64,000 nt of DNA from Pantoea rodasii. Its GTDB lineage: Bacteria > Pseudomonadota > Gammaproteobacteria > Enterobacterales > Enterobacteriaceae. The notes below the pieces were generated by a model that saw nothing but the letters and a program-made list of their open reading frames with translations, was not told the origin of the DNA and made no database searches. The stretch covers positions 52,702 to 116,701 of the forward strand of contig NZ_MLFP01000015.1 of NCBI RefSeq assembly GCF_002095465.1, in the 5' to 3' direction. Below, piece by piece: positions 18,702-28,625 of the stretch; within the stretch, counting starts at the first letter, position 1, and every line of letters starts with the position of its first letter. A program made the position numbers and the translations under genes.

Positions 18702-20078
18702 TTATTTGCGAGCGGAGTACAGCGGCAACCAGAGCGTAAGCCGCAGACCGCCTAACGGACTGTCATCGGCTTTCACCCAACCGCGATGCTGCTGCACGGC
18801 CGTTTCGACAATCGCCAGTCCTAATCCGGTGCCGCCAGATTCACGGTCACGTGCTTCATCGGTGCGATAGAACGGGCGGAAAATCTGCTCGCGATCCTCG
18901 GCGCTGACGCCGGGGCCATCATCATCCACGTGAACGGTAATACCCTGAATATCCACGGAGAAACTCACGCTGATGTGCGTGTGAGAATAACGCAGGGCAT
19001 TGCGCACGATGTTTTCCAGCGCACTCTCCAGCGCATGTGGGTTGCCGTACAGAGGCCACGGACCCGGTGGATAGGGCACATCCATGGTTTTGCCCATCTG
19101 CTCAGCTTCGAATTTGGCATCTTCCAGTACGCCATTCCACAGATGGTTAGCCTTCATGGCTTCACTGACTAATGCATTCTTGTGCTGGGTGCGCGACAGC
19201 ACCAGCAAATCATTGATCATACCATCCAGACGCTGGGCCTCCATTTCGATGCGCTGCAGTTCTTTGCCTTCACCGTTACGACGGCGCAGCAAGGCGGTGG
19301 CCAGTTGCAGACGCGTGAGTGGTGTACGTAATTCATGGCTTATATCAGACAGCAGACGTTGCTGTGCCGTCATCATACGTTCGAGCGCGCTCACCATTTG
19401 GTTGAAACTTGAACCTGCCGCAAGAAACTCCTGTGGGCCGGATTCCAGTTCAGGGTGCTGGCGTAAATTGCCGCTCGCCACTTCATCGGCTGCATGTTTG
19501 AGTTTGCGGGCGGGACGAGCCAGGCTCCACGCCAGCCATAACAGCAGCGGTGAGCTGATTAACATCGTGACAATCAGCAGCAGCAATGGTCGGTCAAACA
19601 GCAGGTTGACGAAGTCGAGTTGTGAACTGGTTGCGGGGCGAATCAGATAGAGCTGGTAGTTATCTTCGCCGTCTCGCACAGCGAATGGCCCCACCATTTC
19701 TAATCGGCCATACTTTTTCTTCTGAGGATGATCGGCATTATCAGATTGCCCGATAAAGTTACGAATCACCTGCATTTCATTATGCTGCGCACCAATAACC
19801 CGACCTTCGCTGGTGACCAGCAGCAGACGTTGGCCAGGCGGTGCCCATTTGTCGATGGCGCGAAACAGCCTGCGCCACCACATCAGGTCATTGGGTGGAT
19901 CTTGCGAGAGTTCAGCTTCAACGTGCTGTTCAATCATGGTGCCCTGTCGTTGCTCACTTTCCATCAGTGCTGTCATCTGGCGTGAGTCGAGTTTGGGCAC
20001 CATTAAAACCAGCATCAACACCAGCGCCAGGGTTAGCCAGAAGATGGCGAAGATGCGGGTGGTCAAACTTCCAATCAT
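18702..20078 (-). CDS. cpxA: Envelope-stress sensor histidine kinase CpxA
   Basis: 458 residues. Inner-membrane sensor of envelope protein misfolding that phosphorylates CpxR and is inhibited by CpxP. Transmembrane helices lie at about 8-28 and 163-186 with the periplasmic sensor between them, then a HAMP segment. The phospho-acceptor H248 is in [15 protein letters not shown], followed by the N, G1 (VDDDGPGV) and G2 ([10 protein letters not shown]) boxes. Starts inside the cpxR stop (4-base ATGA overlap). Confidence 0.98.
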   Translation of the reverse strand: MIGSLTTRIFAIFWLTLALVLMLVLMVPKLDSRQMTALMESEQRQGTMIEQHVEAELSQDPPNDLMWWRRLFRAIDKWAPPGQRLLLVTSEGRVIGAQHNEMQVIRNFIGQSDNADHPQKKKYGRLEMVGPFAVRDGEDNYQLYLIRPATSSQLDFVNLLFDRPLLLLIVTMLISSPLLLWLAWSLARPARKLKHAADEVASGNLRQHPELESGPQEFLAAGSSFNQMVSALERMMTAQQRLLSDISHELRTPLTRLQLATALLRRRNGEGKELQRIEMEAQRLDGMINDLLVLSRTQHKNALVSEAMKANHLWNGVLEDAKFEAEQMGKTMDVPYPPGPWPLYGNPHALESALENIVRNALRYSHTHISVSFSVDIQGITVHVDDDGPGVSAEDREQIFRPFYRTDEARDRESGGTGLGLAIVETAVQQHRGWVKADDSPLGGLRLTLWLPLYSARK

Positions 20079-20773
20079 GATGCCGAAACCATCAGATAGC
20101 CGCGTCCGCGCAGGGTTTTAAACCACGGGTGACCATCGCGACGTTCCGGCAGTTTACGGCGCAGGTTTGAAATGTGCATGTCTATCGCGCGGTCAAACGG
20201 TGTCAGGCGTTTGCCGAGCACTTCCTGGCTAAGATGTTCACGTGAAACCACCTGACCCAGATGCTGTGCCAGCAAATAGAGCAGGGTGAATTCGGTGCCG
20301 GTGAGATCCAGCGTTTCGCTATCAAAGCTGGCTTCCTGGCGACCTGGATTCAGGCGCAGGCAATCCACTTCCAGCGTAGGGGAGCTGTTGTCATGCTGTT
20401 GTTGCTGCTCGCTCCAGTTTGAACGGCGTAAAATAGCGCGGATACGCGCCACCAGTTCGCGGTCGTTGAACGGTTTTGGCAGATAGTCGTCCGCGCCCAG
20501 CTCAAGGCCAAGTACGCGATCCAATTCACTACCACGGGCGGTCAGCATAATGACCGGGGTTTGATGCTGCTGGCGTAGCTCTTTTAGCGTGTCGATGCCG
20601 TTCTTCTTCGGCATCATCACGTCGAGCAATAACAGGTCAACGGTGTTGTCCAGCAGGTTGAGCGCCTGCTCGCCATCGCTGGCAACAATCACCTCAAAAC
20701 CTTCCATCTCAAGCAATTCTTTAAGCAGCGAAGTTAATTCGCGGTCATCATCAACCAACAGGATTTTATTCAT
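20075..20773 (-). CDS. cpxR: Response regulator CpxR
   Basis: 232 residues, OmpR/PhoB family. Receiver domain with acidic pocket DDD at 8-10, phospho-acceptor D51 (LLLDVMMP) and signalling Thr/Lys motifs. The winged-helix DNA-binding domain ends [10 protein letters not shown]. First gene of cpxRA, divergent from cpxP across a region containing a CpxR box. Confidence 0.98.
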   Translation of the reverse strand: MNKILLVDDDRELTSLLKELLEMEGFEVIVASDGEQALNLLDNTVDLLLLDVMMPKKNGIDTLKELRQQHQTPVIMLTARGSELDRVLGLELGADDYLPKPFNDRELVARIRAILRRSNWSEQQQQHDNSSPTLEVDCLRLNPGRQEASFDSETLDLTGTEFTLLYLLAQHLGQVVSREHLSQEVLGKRLTPFDRAIDMHISNLRRKLPERRDGHPWFKTLRGRGYLMVSAS

Positions 20774-20828
20774 TTTTTGTTGCCCTCCGCAGGCAAAATA
20801 CCGTGTTCCATGACTTGCAATCCAACGC

Positions 20829-20843
20829 TTTACGTAGTTTTAC
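20829..20843 (-). promoter_or_regulatory. CpxR box between cpxR and cpxP
   Basis: On the minus strand this reads GTAAA-ACTAC-GTAAA, a perfect match to the CpxR consensus GTAAA-N5-GTAAA. It lies midway in the divergent cpxR/cpxP intergenic region, where E. coli also has autoregulatory CpxR sites. Confidence 0.9.
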
Positions 20844-20923
20844 ACCCCCTGACGGATGTTTGCAGCTAGAGCTGTACTCTGGTCCTCGTTGAATCGCAAA
20901 ACGGAACGAACTGGGAGTAAACG

Positions 20924-21436
20924 ATGCGCTACTTAACCGCCGTCGTCATTGCCTCAGCGATGGTTCTCAGTCACGCCAGCGCAGAAGCAGCAGACACGAC
21001 GACGATTGACGAGATGCATCAGAACGGCGGATTGACGACAGGCATTATGACGCAAAATCCGCAAAGCCACATGTTCGATGGCATTGAGCTGACTGAACAA
21101 CAGCGGCAACAGATGCGAGACCTGATGCAGCAAGCGCGACATGAACGACCAACAATGAGCGTTCAGGATTTAGAAACTATGCATGACCTTGTCATTGCAG
21201 ACAAATTTAACGAATCGGCTATTCGGCAGCAGGCAGAAAAACAAGCCCGCGTGCAGATAGAACTGCAAGTCGAGATGGCTCGGGTTCGTAATCAGATGTA
21301 TCACCTGCTAACGCCTGCTCAGCAAGCGACATTGCAGAAAAATTACGAGCGACGTCTCAATGAAGTACGTCAGCTCTCAGGATTGCAGCCATCATCACCG
21401 CTGCATGCAGTGAGTAGTACCAGCAGTAACCAGTAA
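20924..21436 (+). CDS. cpxP: Periplasmic Cpx inhibitor and chaperone CpxP
   Basis: 170 residues with a signal peptide (MRYLTAVVIASAMVLSHASAEA). The mature helical protein carries the two LTxxQ motifs of the Spy/CpxP family (LTEQQRQQM and LTPAQQATL). It binds the CpxA sensor domain and misfolded proteins for DegP degradation. A CpxR box precedes it, and its 3' UTR carries CpxQ. Confidence 0.95.
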   Translation: MRYLTAVVIASAMVLSHASAEAADTTTIDEMHQNGGLTTGIMTQNPQSHMFDGIELTEQQRQQMRDLMQQARHERPTMSVQDLETMHDLVIADKFNESAIRQQAEKQARVQIELQVEMARVRNQMYHLLTPAQQATLQKNYERRLNEVRQLSGLQPSSPLHAVSSTSSNQ

Positions 21437-21449
21437 CATAGTATCCCTG

Positions 21450-21507
21450 TTTTCCTTGCCATAGACACCATCCCTGTCTTCCCCCGCATGATGCGGGGGT
21501 TTTTTTA
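21450..21507 (+). ncRNA. cpxQ: CpxQ small RNA (processed from cpxP 3' UTR)
   Basis: The 3' UTR of cpxP contains a stretch starting TTTTCCTTGCCATAGACACC and ending in a perfect CCCCCGCAT / ATGCGGGGG hairpin and a T run. As I recall the Salmonella/E. coli CpxQ sequence, the seed part is practically identical. CpxQ is made by RNase E cleavage of cpxP mRNA, acts with Hfq and represses inner-membrane protein mRNAs. The exact 5' end is inferred from that known processing site. Confidence 0.85.
21481..21507 (+). terminator. Intrinsic terminator of cpxP/CpxQ
   Basis: Near-palindromic CCCCCGCAT-G-ATGCGGGGG hairpin followed by eight T. Confidence 0.92.
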
Positions 21508-21635
21508 TCTGCCATTCCTGTTCAGCATCATCACCTTAATATTCAATTCACGCAGCTTACGTCTGCCGATGATAAACTTTAGCCATTATGTGACTAACGG
21601 CGACGTGCTGAGCGTTCGCTTCGACGAGGCATGGC

Positions 21636-22538
21636 ATGGATCCCTCATATGCAAAATTAGTCAATCGCGCGGCGCTGGCAGCCACCACGCTGGCGACATT
21701 GCTGATGATCGTAAAGGTTTTCGCCTGGTGGCTGACGGGTTCCGTCAGCATGCTGGCGGCGCTGGTGGATTCACTGGTGGATATCGCCGCATCGCTAACT
21801 AATCTGCTGGTGGTGCGCTATTCATTGCAGCCTGCCGATGCCGATCACACGTTTGGTCATGGCAAAGCGGAGTCGCTCGCGGCGCTGGCACAAAGTATGT
21901 TTATCTCCGGCTCCGCCTTGTTTTTGTTCCTCACCGGTATTCAGCATCTGGCATCACCGAATATATTGCGTGCGCCGCTGGTGGGTATTGTCGTGACGGT
22001 GGTCGCCCTTTTCTCGACGTTATTACTCGTTGCGTTTCAGCGCTGGGTGGTCAGACGTACACGCAGCCAGGCGATTCGTGCAGATATGCTGCACTACCAA
22101 TCGGACGTGGTAATGAACGGTGCAATCCTGGTGGCATTGGTATTAAGCAGCTATGGTTTTGTCCGGGCAGATGCACTTTTTGCGCTGGGTATTGGCGTAT
22201 ACATCCTCTATAACGCCTTGCGCATGGGCTATGAAGCCGTGCAGTCATTGCTGGACCGCGCGCTACCGGAAGCAGAAAAGCAGGAAATTATTGATGTGGT
22301 GAGTCATTGGCCTGGCGTGCGTGGCGCGCATGCGTTACGTACGCGCCAATCGGGCCCAACTCGTTTTATTCAGCTTCATCTGGAAATGGACGATCATTTG
22401 CCGCTGGTGCAGGCGCATCAGGTGGCTGACCAGATCGAGCAAGCACTGCGGCTTAAGTTTCCCGGCTCCGATGTGATCATCCATCAGGATCCTTGCTCAG
22501 CGGTGCCAGAAAAACAGCAAGGTTTTTTCCAGTTTTAG
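21636..22538 (+). CDS. fieF: Ferrous-iron/zinc efflux transporter FieF (YiiP)
   Basis: 300-residue cation diffusion facilitator; a proton-coupled dimer exporting Zn2+/Fe2+. Six transmembrane helices fill residues 12-205. The transport site is D45 and D49 in helix 2 (ALVDSLVDI) and H153 and D157 in helix 5 (MLHYQSDVV), all in the same positions as E. coli YiiP. A cytoplasmic metal-binding domain forms the C-terminus. Located upstream of pfkA as in E. coli. Confidence 0.97.
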   Translation: MDPSYAKLVNRAALAATTLATLLMIVKVFAWWLTGSVSMLAALVDSLVDIAASLTNLLVVRYSLQPADADHTFGHGKAESLAALAQSMFISGSALFLFLTGIQHLASPNILRAPLVGIVVTVVALFSTLLLVAFQRWVVRRTRSQAIRADMLHYQSDVVMNGAILVALVLSSYGFVRADALFALGIGVYILYNALRMGYEAVQSLLDRALPEAEKQEIIDVVSHWPGVRGAHALRTRQSGPTRFIQLHLEMDDHLPLVQAHQVADQIEQALRLKFPGSDVIIHQDPCSAVPEKQQGFFQF

Positions 22539-22745
22539 AGGTTAAAAATCATGGCGTTGCGTGATAAAAATGACGTAACGCTAACAACTCTGTAAAAAAA
22601 TAGCGAAAACTTGTCTGACCTGAATCAATTCAGCATCAAGCCTTTGATATACTATCTGCAACTATTAAGCCGCACGATCGTGAGCGGGTTTACACCGGTC
22701 GGCAGGCAGGAATAATCCTTAGTTTTGAACAATCCAGAGGTTGTC

Positions 22746-23707
22746 ATGATCAAAAAATCGGAGTACTGACCAGCGGCGGTGACGCCCCAGGCATGAACGC
22801 AGCCATCCGCGGAGTTGTCCGTTCCGCGCTGAGTGAAGGCCTTGAAGTTTTTGGTATCTACGACGGCTATCTGGGATTGTATGAAGACCGTATGATCAAC
22901 CTCGACCGCTACAGCGTGTCGGATATGATCAACCGCGGCGGCACTTTCCTCGGTTCAGCCCGCTTCCCTGATTTCCGTAACGAAGAAGTTCGCCAGATTG
23001 CCATCGAAAACATGAAGAAGCGCGGCATTGATGCGCTGGTGGTTATTGGCGGTGATGGTTCTTATATGGGCGCTAAGCGCCTGACCGAAATGGGCTTCCC
23101 GTGCATCGGTCTGCCGGGCACCATCGATAATGACGTTGCCGGTACCGACTACACCATCGGTTACTTCACGGCGCTGGAAACCGTGGTTGAAGCGATTGAC
23201 CGTCTGCGCGATACCTCCTCTTCACATCAGCGCATCTCTATTGTGGAAGTGATGGGGCGTTACTGCGGTGATTTGACTCTGGCTGCTTCCATCGCCGGTG
23301 GTTGTGAATTTATCGTGCTGCCGGAAATTCCTTATACCCGTGAAGAGCTGGTCGAAGAGATCAAAGCGGGCATCGCCAAAGGTAAAAAACACGCGATTGT
23401 GGCCATTACCGAACACATCTGCGATATCGACGATTTGGCGCATTACATCGAAGCAGAAACCAAACGCGAAACGCGTGCCACTGTACTCGGTCATATTCAG
23501 CGCGGCGGTGCCCCCTGTGCTTATGACCGTATTCTGGCTTCACGCATGGGCGCTTACTCTATTGAACTGCTGCTGCAGGGTTACGGCGGTCGTTGCGTGG
23601 GTATTCAGAATGAAAAAATGGTGCATCACGATATCGTTGACGCCATTGAAAACATGAAGCGTCCGTTCAAACGCGACTGGCTGGATACCGCGAAAAAACT
23701 CTACTAA
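22746..23707 (+). CDS. pfkA: 6-phosphofructokinase I, frameshifted at codon 4-5
   Basis: Main glycolytic phosphofructokinase. The ATG at 22746 has an AGAGG ribosome site but runs to a stop after seven codons. Adding one A to the A6 run at 22752-22757 gives [18 protein letters not shown] and a normal 320-residue enzyme. Otherwise intact: ATP-binding GGDGSYMGA, catalytic PGTIDND (E. coli D127 region) and [11 protein letters not shown] reading from the internal ATG at 22793 would lack the ATP-binding loop, so the frameshift, probably a sequencing deletion, is the better reading. Confidence 0.96.
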
Positions 23708-23719
23708 TCAAGCTGCACC

Positions 23720-23748
23720 AAGGCGCGAGATCAATCGCGCCTTTTTTT
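23720..23748 (+). terminator. Intrinsic terminator of pfkA
   Basis: Perfect 9-bp stem AAGGCGCGA / TCGCGCCTT with a GATCAA loop and a run of seven T. Confidence 0.9.
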
Positions 23749-23854
23749 ATTCCTGCCTATATTCTCTCCAGTTATAACCACTTATTTTTAATTCTTTAAT
23801 CTATGGATTGGTTTATGTCAGTCTTGTTCTATAACGACCTCGGGAGAGCAAGCA

Positions 23855-24844
23855 ATGAACAAGTGGAGTATTGGTGTCACCCTGTTACTGGCTTCAACCA
23901 GTGTTTTGGCAAAGGATATCCAGCTGTTAAATGTGTCTTACGATCCAACGCGTGAGCTGTATGAGCAATACAACAAAGCGTTCAGTGCACACTATAAGCA
24001 GGAAACGGGCGATAACGTAGTGATTCGTCAGTCTCATGGCGGTTCAGGTAAGCAGGCGACCTCAGTGATCAACGGCATTCGTGCTGATGTTGTGACCCTG
24101 GCGCTGCAGTCTGACGTTGATGCTATTGCTGACCGTGGTCGTATCGATAAAAACTGGATCAAACGTCTGCCAGATAACTCTGCACCTTATACTTCAACCA
24201 TCGTGTTCCTGGTTCGCAAAGGCAACCCGAAGGGCATCCATGACTGGAACGATTTGACCAAACCTGGCGTATCAGTGATTACACCAAACCCGAAAACTTC
24301 GGGTGGCGCTCGCTGGAACTATCTGGCCGCATGGGGCTGGGCGTTAGATCAAAACAACGGTGACCAGGCGAAAGCGCAGGCGTATGTGAAAGCCTTGTTC
24401 AAAAACGTGGAAGTGCAGGATTCAGGTGCCCGTGGCGCGACCAACACCTTCGTAGAGCGTGGCATTGGCGATGTGCTGATTGCCTGGGAAAACGAAGCCT
24501 ATCTGGCCGTCAACAAGTTGGGTAAAGACAAGTTTGAAATCGTCACGCCAAGCGAATCGATTCTGGCGGAACCTACCGTTTCAGTGGTCGATAAGGTGGT
24601 GGATGAGCAGGGTACGCGTAAAGTTGCCGAAGATTATCTGAAGTATCTCTACTCAACAGAGGGCCAGACTATTGCAGCGGAAAACTTCTATCGTCCGCGC
24701 GATCCAGCGGTCGCTAAGAAGTTCGCCAGCACTTTTGCGCCGGTGAAACTGTTCACTATCGACAGTAAGTTCGGTGGCTGGACTCAAGCGCAGAAAGCCC
24801 ACTTTGCCGATGGCGGTAGCTACGACCAGGTGATGAAGCCTTAA
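23855..24844 (+). CDS. sbp: Periplasmic sulfate-binding protein
   Basis: 329 residues. High-affinity sulfate-binding subunit of the CysTWA ABC importer. Signal peptide [19 protein letters not shown], then the family hallmarks [32 protein letters not shown] and [20 protein letters not shown]. Located after pfkA and before cdh as in E. coli; CysB control is expected but no site was identified. Confidence 0.97.
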   Translation: MNKWSIGVTLLLASTSVLAKDIQLLNVSYDPTRELYEQYNKAFSAHYKQETGDNVVIRQSHGGSGKQATSVINGIRADVVTLALQSDVDAIADRGRIDKNWIKRLPDNSAPYTSTIVFLVRKGNPKGIHDWNDLTKPGVSVITPNPKTSGGARWNYLAAWGWALDQNNGDQAKAQAYVKALFKNVEVQDSGARGATNTFVERGIGDVLIAWENEAYLAVNKLGKDKFEIVTPSESILAEPTVSVVDKVVDEQGTRKVAEDYLKYLYSTEGQTIAAENFYRPRDPAVAKKFASTFAPVKLFTIDSKFGGWTQAQKAHFADGGSYDQVMKP

Positions 24845-24863
24845 TCACAACGTCATTAAAGTG

Positions 24864-24892
24864 AAACGGTCAGCCTTGTGCTGGCCGTTTTG
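24864..24892 (+). terminator. Intrinsic terminator of sbp
   Basis: Stem of about 10 bp (AAACGGTCAGC with GCTGGCCGTTT, one G-T wobble), short loop and a T4 run. Confidence 0.8.
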
Positions 24893-24974
24893 CATTGTGG
24901 AGCAGTAAAAGTCCGTGACTTTGCCCAGGCGGCAGGCGAGGATGCTGGCAGGTGATGAACAGAGGAATTCGGCC

Positions 24975-25733
24975 ATGCAGGGAAGTCGTCGCACCCTGAA
25001 GTTGCTTACCGTGTGTTTGCTAGTGCTGATTGTCGGGCTGATTATCAGCGCCTTCCACTTCCAGAAAAATTCCAATGCCCTTTGGCAGATCATCAGTGAG
25101 AAGTGCGTGCCCAACCAGGCCAGGAGTGGCAATCCCGCCCCTTGCCAGCAAGTGAATACGGCACAGGGCTATGTCACGCTGAAAGACCTCAACGGTCCAC
25201 TGCAATATTTACTGATGCCGATCGAAAAAATCACCGGCATGGAAAGCCCGATAATTCTCGAACCCACTACGCCCAATTTGTTTGCCGCCGCCTGGCTGCA
25301 CCGCAGTCTGCTGGCGAAAAAACGCGGTGCACCGATTGCTGATAGCGCACTGTCTTTGGCCATCAACGCGCAATATGGTCGTACGCAGAATCAGCTGCAT
25401 ATCCACATCTCCTGTCTGCGTCCTGATGTGCGCCAGCGGCTTGATGCGTTAAGCCCTAAGCTCGACGAACAGTGGCAGCCAGCCACGCTGCGCAAACATC
25501 GTTATTTGATTCGTACGTTGTCGACGGCTGAACTGGCGCAGCGAAGTGTCTTTATCCGTCTGGCAACGGAAGTACCTAATGCGCGCAGTGAGATGGGGAA
25601 ATTCGGTCTGGCATTGGTGGAGTTGCCGGATGGGCGTTTAGCGTTGCTGGCGCTGGAGCGGAATTGGCTGATGCTGAACAGCGGTTCTGCGGAGGAGTTG
25701 CAGGACCATCAATGCCAGATTTTGAATCATTAA
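24975..25733 (+). CDS. cdh: CDP-diacylglycerol pyrophosphatase
   Basis: 252 residues from the ATG at 24975, chosen because AGAGGA lies eight bases upstream and an export/anchor helix (LLTVCLLVLIVGLIISAF) follows. Hydrolyses CDP-diacylglycerol to phosphatidate and CMP at the membrane. The HIT-like catalytic motif HIHISCLRPDVR is near residue 140, with GYVTLKDLNGPLQYLLMP before it and the C-terminus QDHQCQILNH. A GTG at 24915 could extend it by 20 residues. Confidence 0.92.
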   Translation: MQGSRRTLKLLTVCLLVLIVGLIISAFHFQKNSNALWQIISEKCVPNQARSGNPAPCQQVNTAQGYVTLKDLNGPLQYLLMPIEKITGMESPIILEPTTPNLFAAAWLHRSLLAKKRGAPIADSALSLAINAQYGRTQNQLHIHISCLRPDVRQRLDALSPKLDEQWQPATLRKHRYLIRTLSTAELAQRSVFIRLATEVPNARSEMGKFGLALVELPDGRLALLALERNWLMLNSGSAEELQDHQCQILNH

Positions 25734-25802
25734 TCACCGCGTCAAACTTACCGCTCCAGGATACGGGGTGATCAGGCTCAGCGTGTTGAAGTGCTGTTTC
25801 AT
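25734..25802 (-). other. Unexplained 22-codon ORF between cdh and tpiA
   Basis: ATG at 25802 starts MKQHFNTLSLITPYPGAVSL and stops after 22 residues. The ribosome site is weak. It shares the first three residues MKQ with the neighbouring small ORF. No family recognised; it may be chance or a decayed fragment. Confidence 0.15.
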
Positions 25803-25840
25803 CCCATACCCTTCAAATCTCAGGTATCAGGCAACGCTTT

Positions 25841-25900
25841 TCAGATTGGTACATGGCCTGGAGAATCAGCGCGATGTCTGTATTTAACGTTCTGTTTCAT
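25841..25900 (-). other. Unexplained 19-codon ORF with strong ribosome site
   Basis: ATG at 25900 is preceded on the minus strand by GAGGAGAATGTG, a strong and well-spaced Shine-Dalgarno. The ORF encodes 19 residues (MKQNVKYRHRADSPGHVPI). It lies downstream of tpiA, past its terminator. Its function is unknown; it may be a small protein, a leader or a remnant of a lost gene. Confidence 0.25.
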
Positions 25901-25961
25901 CACATTCTCCTCAGCAAACTGAGAAAAAGTGTCAACGCTATTCAGGACGGTTGAAGACAAT

Positions 25962-25987
25962 AAAAAAGGCGGCTGATTAGCCGCCTT
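25962..25987 (-). terminator. Intrinsic terminator of tpiA
   Basis: Perfect 8-bp stem AAGGCGGC / GCCGCCTT with a TGATTA loop. On the minus strand it is followed by six or more T. Confidence 0.88.
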
Positions 25988-26004
25988 ATTCCAGACCGAA
26001 AAAC

Positions 26005-26772
26005 TTACGCGTTTTTCGCTGCTGCAGCTGCTTTCACGATCACCGCGAACGCATCGGCTTTCAGTGAAGCACCGCCAACCAGTGCGCCATCGATGTCAGG
26101 CTGAGTGAACAGCTCTGCGGCATTCTTGTCGTTAACAGAACCGCCGTACTGAATGATCACTTGCTGAGCAATCGCTGCATCTTTCTTAGCGATATGGTCA
26201 CGAATGAATTTGTGCACGGCCTGAGCCTGAGCAGGGGTCGCTGATTTGCCGGTACCGATGGCCCAGACTGGCTCATACGCCACGACCACGCCTTCGAACG
26301 CCGCTGCGCCCTGAGTTTCCAGCACCGCGTCGATCTGACGTGCGCACACTTCTTCAGTTTTGCCCGCTTCGTTCTCTGCGTCGGTTTCACCGATGCACAG
26401 GACTGGCACCAGGCCGGCTGCTTTTACTACTGCGAATTTTTTCGCAATGAACTCATCGCTTTCTTTGTGATAAGTACGACGCTCTGAATGGCCGATGATG
26501 ATGTATTTCGCGCCAACGTCTTTCAGCATTTCTGCGGAGGTTTCACCGGTGAATGCGCCAGACAGGTTAACGTCTACGTTCTGTGCGCCCAGTGCAATGT
26601 GGCTGCCGGAAATGGCGTGTTTTGCCAGGTCAAGATAGATAGCCGGTGGAGCAATGGCCACGCCGCAGCCTTCAACACCAGACAGTTCCTTGCGCAAACC
26701 GTCGATCAGCTCAGCCGTGACTTTCTTACTGCCGTTCAGTTTCCAGTTACCCATAACCAGTGGATGTCGCAT
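26005..26772 (-). CDS. tpiA: Triose-phosphate isomerase
   Basis: 255-residue TIM barrel interconverting dihydroxyacetone phosphate and glyceraldehyde 3-phosphate. The start at 26772 has a GGAGGA ribosome site and gives the canonical N-terminus [16 protein letters not shown] (substrate lysine). Electrophile histidine is in IIGHSERR and the catalytic glutamate in [13 protein letters not shown]; the phosphate-binding loop is near YGGSV. Confidence 0.98.
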   Translation of the reverse strand: MRHPLVMGNWKLNGSKKVTAELIDGLRKELSGVEGCGVAIAPPAIYLDLAKHAISGSHIALGAQNVDVNLSGAFTGETSAEMLKDVGAKYIIIGHSERRTYHKESDEFIAKKFAVVKAAGLVPVLCIGETDAENEAGKTEEVCARQIDAVLETQGAAAFEGVVVAYEPVWAIGTGKSATPAQAQAVHKFIRDHIAKKDAAIAQQVIIQYGGSVNDKNAAELFTQPDIDGALVGGASLKADAFAVIVKAAAAAKNA

Positions 26773-26892
26773 TCTTTCCTCCGCATAACGCGATTCATGA
26801 AATAGCGCTGCCATCGGGCAGCGATGTCTGCCAGACAGTATAGAGATCAAACGTGTTGCTGGCTTTGCTTTTCGTCATTTTTGCCGCGGTGA

Positions 26893-27483
26893 TCAGGGGG
26901 TGGCGAGCGCCAGTTTTATCGGCTCTACCGCGAAGGTTAACCCCTTGTCACCGTTATCGGCGACCACGAAGCGCAATGCGCCTTCGGTACTGGCAAAATA
27001 GCGTGCGCCTTTACCGGCGGCGAGCAGTGTATCGAGTTTCTTGCGCCCATTTTCAGGGGACAATCCGGGAACGAAGAAGCGCAGCAGTGCCGTCATATAA
27101 TCCATCGCGCGTGCCTGCGCGGTCTTCATATCCGGACCGGGAACCGGCAGCCAGGTGATTTGCAGGGTTTTGATTTTACCGGTGCCTTGCTCCAGCGCAG
27201 TTGAAGCATAAAGCGTTTCATTGATCTTGCTGGCGGCGCGCGTCAGGTTGCTTTTATCGTCACGATTGTCAATCGCGCGATACTCCAGCAACGGCAGGTC
27301 TGGATTGGCGGCATTATACTTCTCGCGGAACTGCGCGATGGTCATGTCGAAGGTGGGGGCACCCGCCAACAGATAAGGGGCGGCAGGCAGGTGATCGTTA
27401 CGATCCTGCGGTGTCGCGTCCTCCGCCCAGGCGGGAAATGTCAGCGCGACACTGAGGATCAGTGCGACTGGCAGGTTCTTCAT
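26893..27483 (-). CDS. yiiQ: DUF1454 family periplasmic protein YiiQ
   Basis: 196 residues with a clear signal peptide (MKNLPVALILSVALTFPAWA). The rest belongs to the uncharacterised YiiQ family. Function unknown. Between tpiA and fpr as in E. coli, except that yiiR is not present here. Confidence 0.9.
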   Translation of the reverse strand: MKNLPVALILSVALTFPAWAEDATPQDRNDHLPAAPYLLAGAPTFDMTIAQFREKYNAANPDLPLLEYRAIDNRDDKSNLTRAASKINETLYASTALEQGTGKIKTLQITWLPVPGPDMKTAQARAMDYMTALLRFFVPGLSPENGRKKLDTLLAAGKGARYFASTEGALRFVVADNGDKGLTFAVEPIKLALATP

Positions 27484-27589
27484 TGCTTCGGCCCTAAATC
27501 ATTCACTTAGCCCACGATTAGAACGGTTTTTACCGACCAAAGTCAAAACCCGCACTGGGAAAAGTCTGACATTCTTCACAGCATACGTA

Positions 27590-28335
27590 TTACCAGTAGT
27601 GTTCGCTGGTCATATGGCCGGGTTTGCGTTTGAAATGTTTACGCATCTCACGCGTATCTTTCAGTAGTTGCTGAGTATCGCGCACCATTTGCGGGTTACC
27701 ACACAGCATCACGTGGCTGGTGTCAGCGGTCATCGGCAAACCCACCGCACGTTCAAGCTCACCGCTCTCTATCAACTGCGGAACACGGCCGTGCAGTGAA
27801 CCGGCGATCTGTTCGCGACTCACCACGGTCTGAATGTGCAATTTCCCCTGATAGCGCTGCTGAAGCTGCTGCATTAAAGGCAGGAAGCTTAGGTCATCGG
27901 CGAAGCGTGCTGCATGCACCAGCACAATGTTGTCGAAGCGTTCCAGGTCTTCACCCTGTTGCAGAATCGATAAATATGGGCCGATTGCCGTGCCAGTGGC
28001 CAGCATCCAGAGTGTGTTGCAGTCCGGGATTTCATCCAGCACAAAAAACCAGCCGCCTCTTTGGTTATCATCACCTGCTCGCCGGGCTGTAATGCCTGCA
28101 AGCGTGGGCTGAGTTTGCCCTCAGGCACGGTGACCAAATAAAACTCCAGCACCGGATCCTGTGGCGCATTCACATAAGAGTAGGCTCGCTGCACGCGTTC
28201 ACCATCAATTTCCAGCGCCAGCTTGGCAAACTGCCCGGCGGTAAAGGTATCAATTGGCGCGGTAACGCGCAGGCTGAACAGTGCATCGGTCCAGTTTTTC
28301 ACTTCTTTCACTTCCGCATTGATCCACTCTGCCAT
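27590..28335 (-). CDS. fpr: Ferredoxin/flavodoxin-NADP+ reductase, frameshifted
   Basis: FAD enzyme passing electrons between NADPH and flavodoxin/ferredoxin; SoxRS-induced in E. coli. The N-terminal FAD domain (MAEWINAEVKEVKNWTDALF, ERVQRAYSYVNAP) runs out of frame after KEAAGF. The NADP domain (CNTLWMLATGTAIGPYLSIL to the C-terminal EHYW) is in another frame. Adding one base to the A6 run at 28043-28048 (T6 on the coding strand) restores a 248-residue protein identical in length to E. coli Fpr. Probably a sequencing deletion. The emrD gene diverges upstream. Confidence 0.93.
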
Positions 28336-28625
28336 GATCGCTCCTTATTATTGATTATTCAGGCGTGTCACTATCATCGCCAGCCCTCTCAAAGATTTCC
28401 AGCCCAGCAGAGAGCAAAGGGCTCTCAGCGACAAATGCTGCGCACTCCACATCAACTGTAGCGGTCGGGTTACGACCCGGTACGTATTCTTGACACCCTC
28501 AACGCCCTCGCTTTGCGCTCACCTCTCGATTTGTCACTGAATCCTGATATTTTTGCCGCCATAAATCGCCAGCAGCCTTTTTTAGTGCTGCTTTTATTTT
28601 GTTTCTCAGGCAGACATTTTGTTCC

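Noticed and set aside
28440..28500. Terminator or SoxS box between fpr and emrD
   Set aside because: A CGGGT/ACCCG hairpin is present but lacks a T run, and no convincing SoxS box could be recognised.
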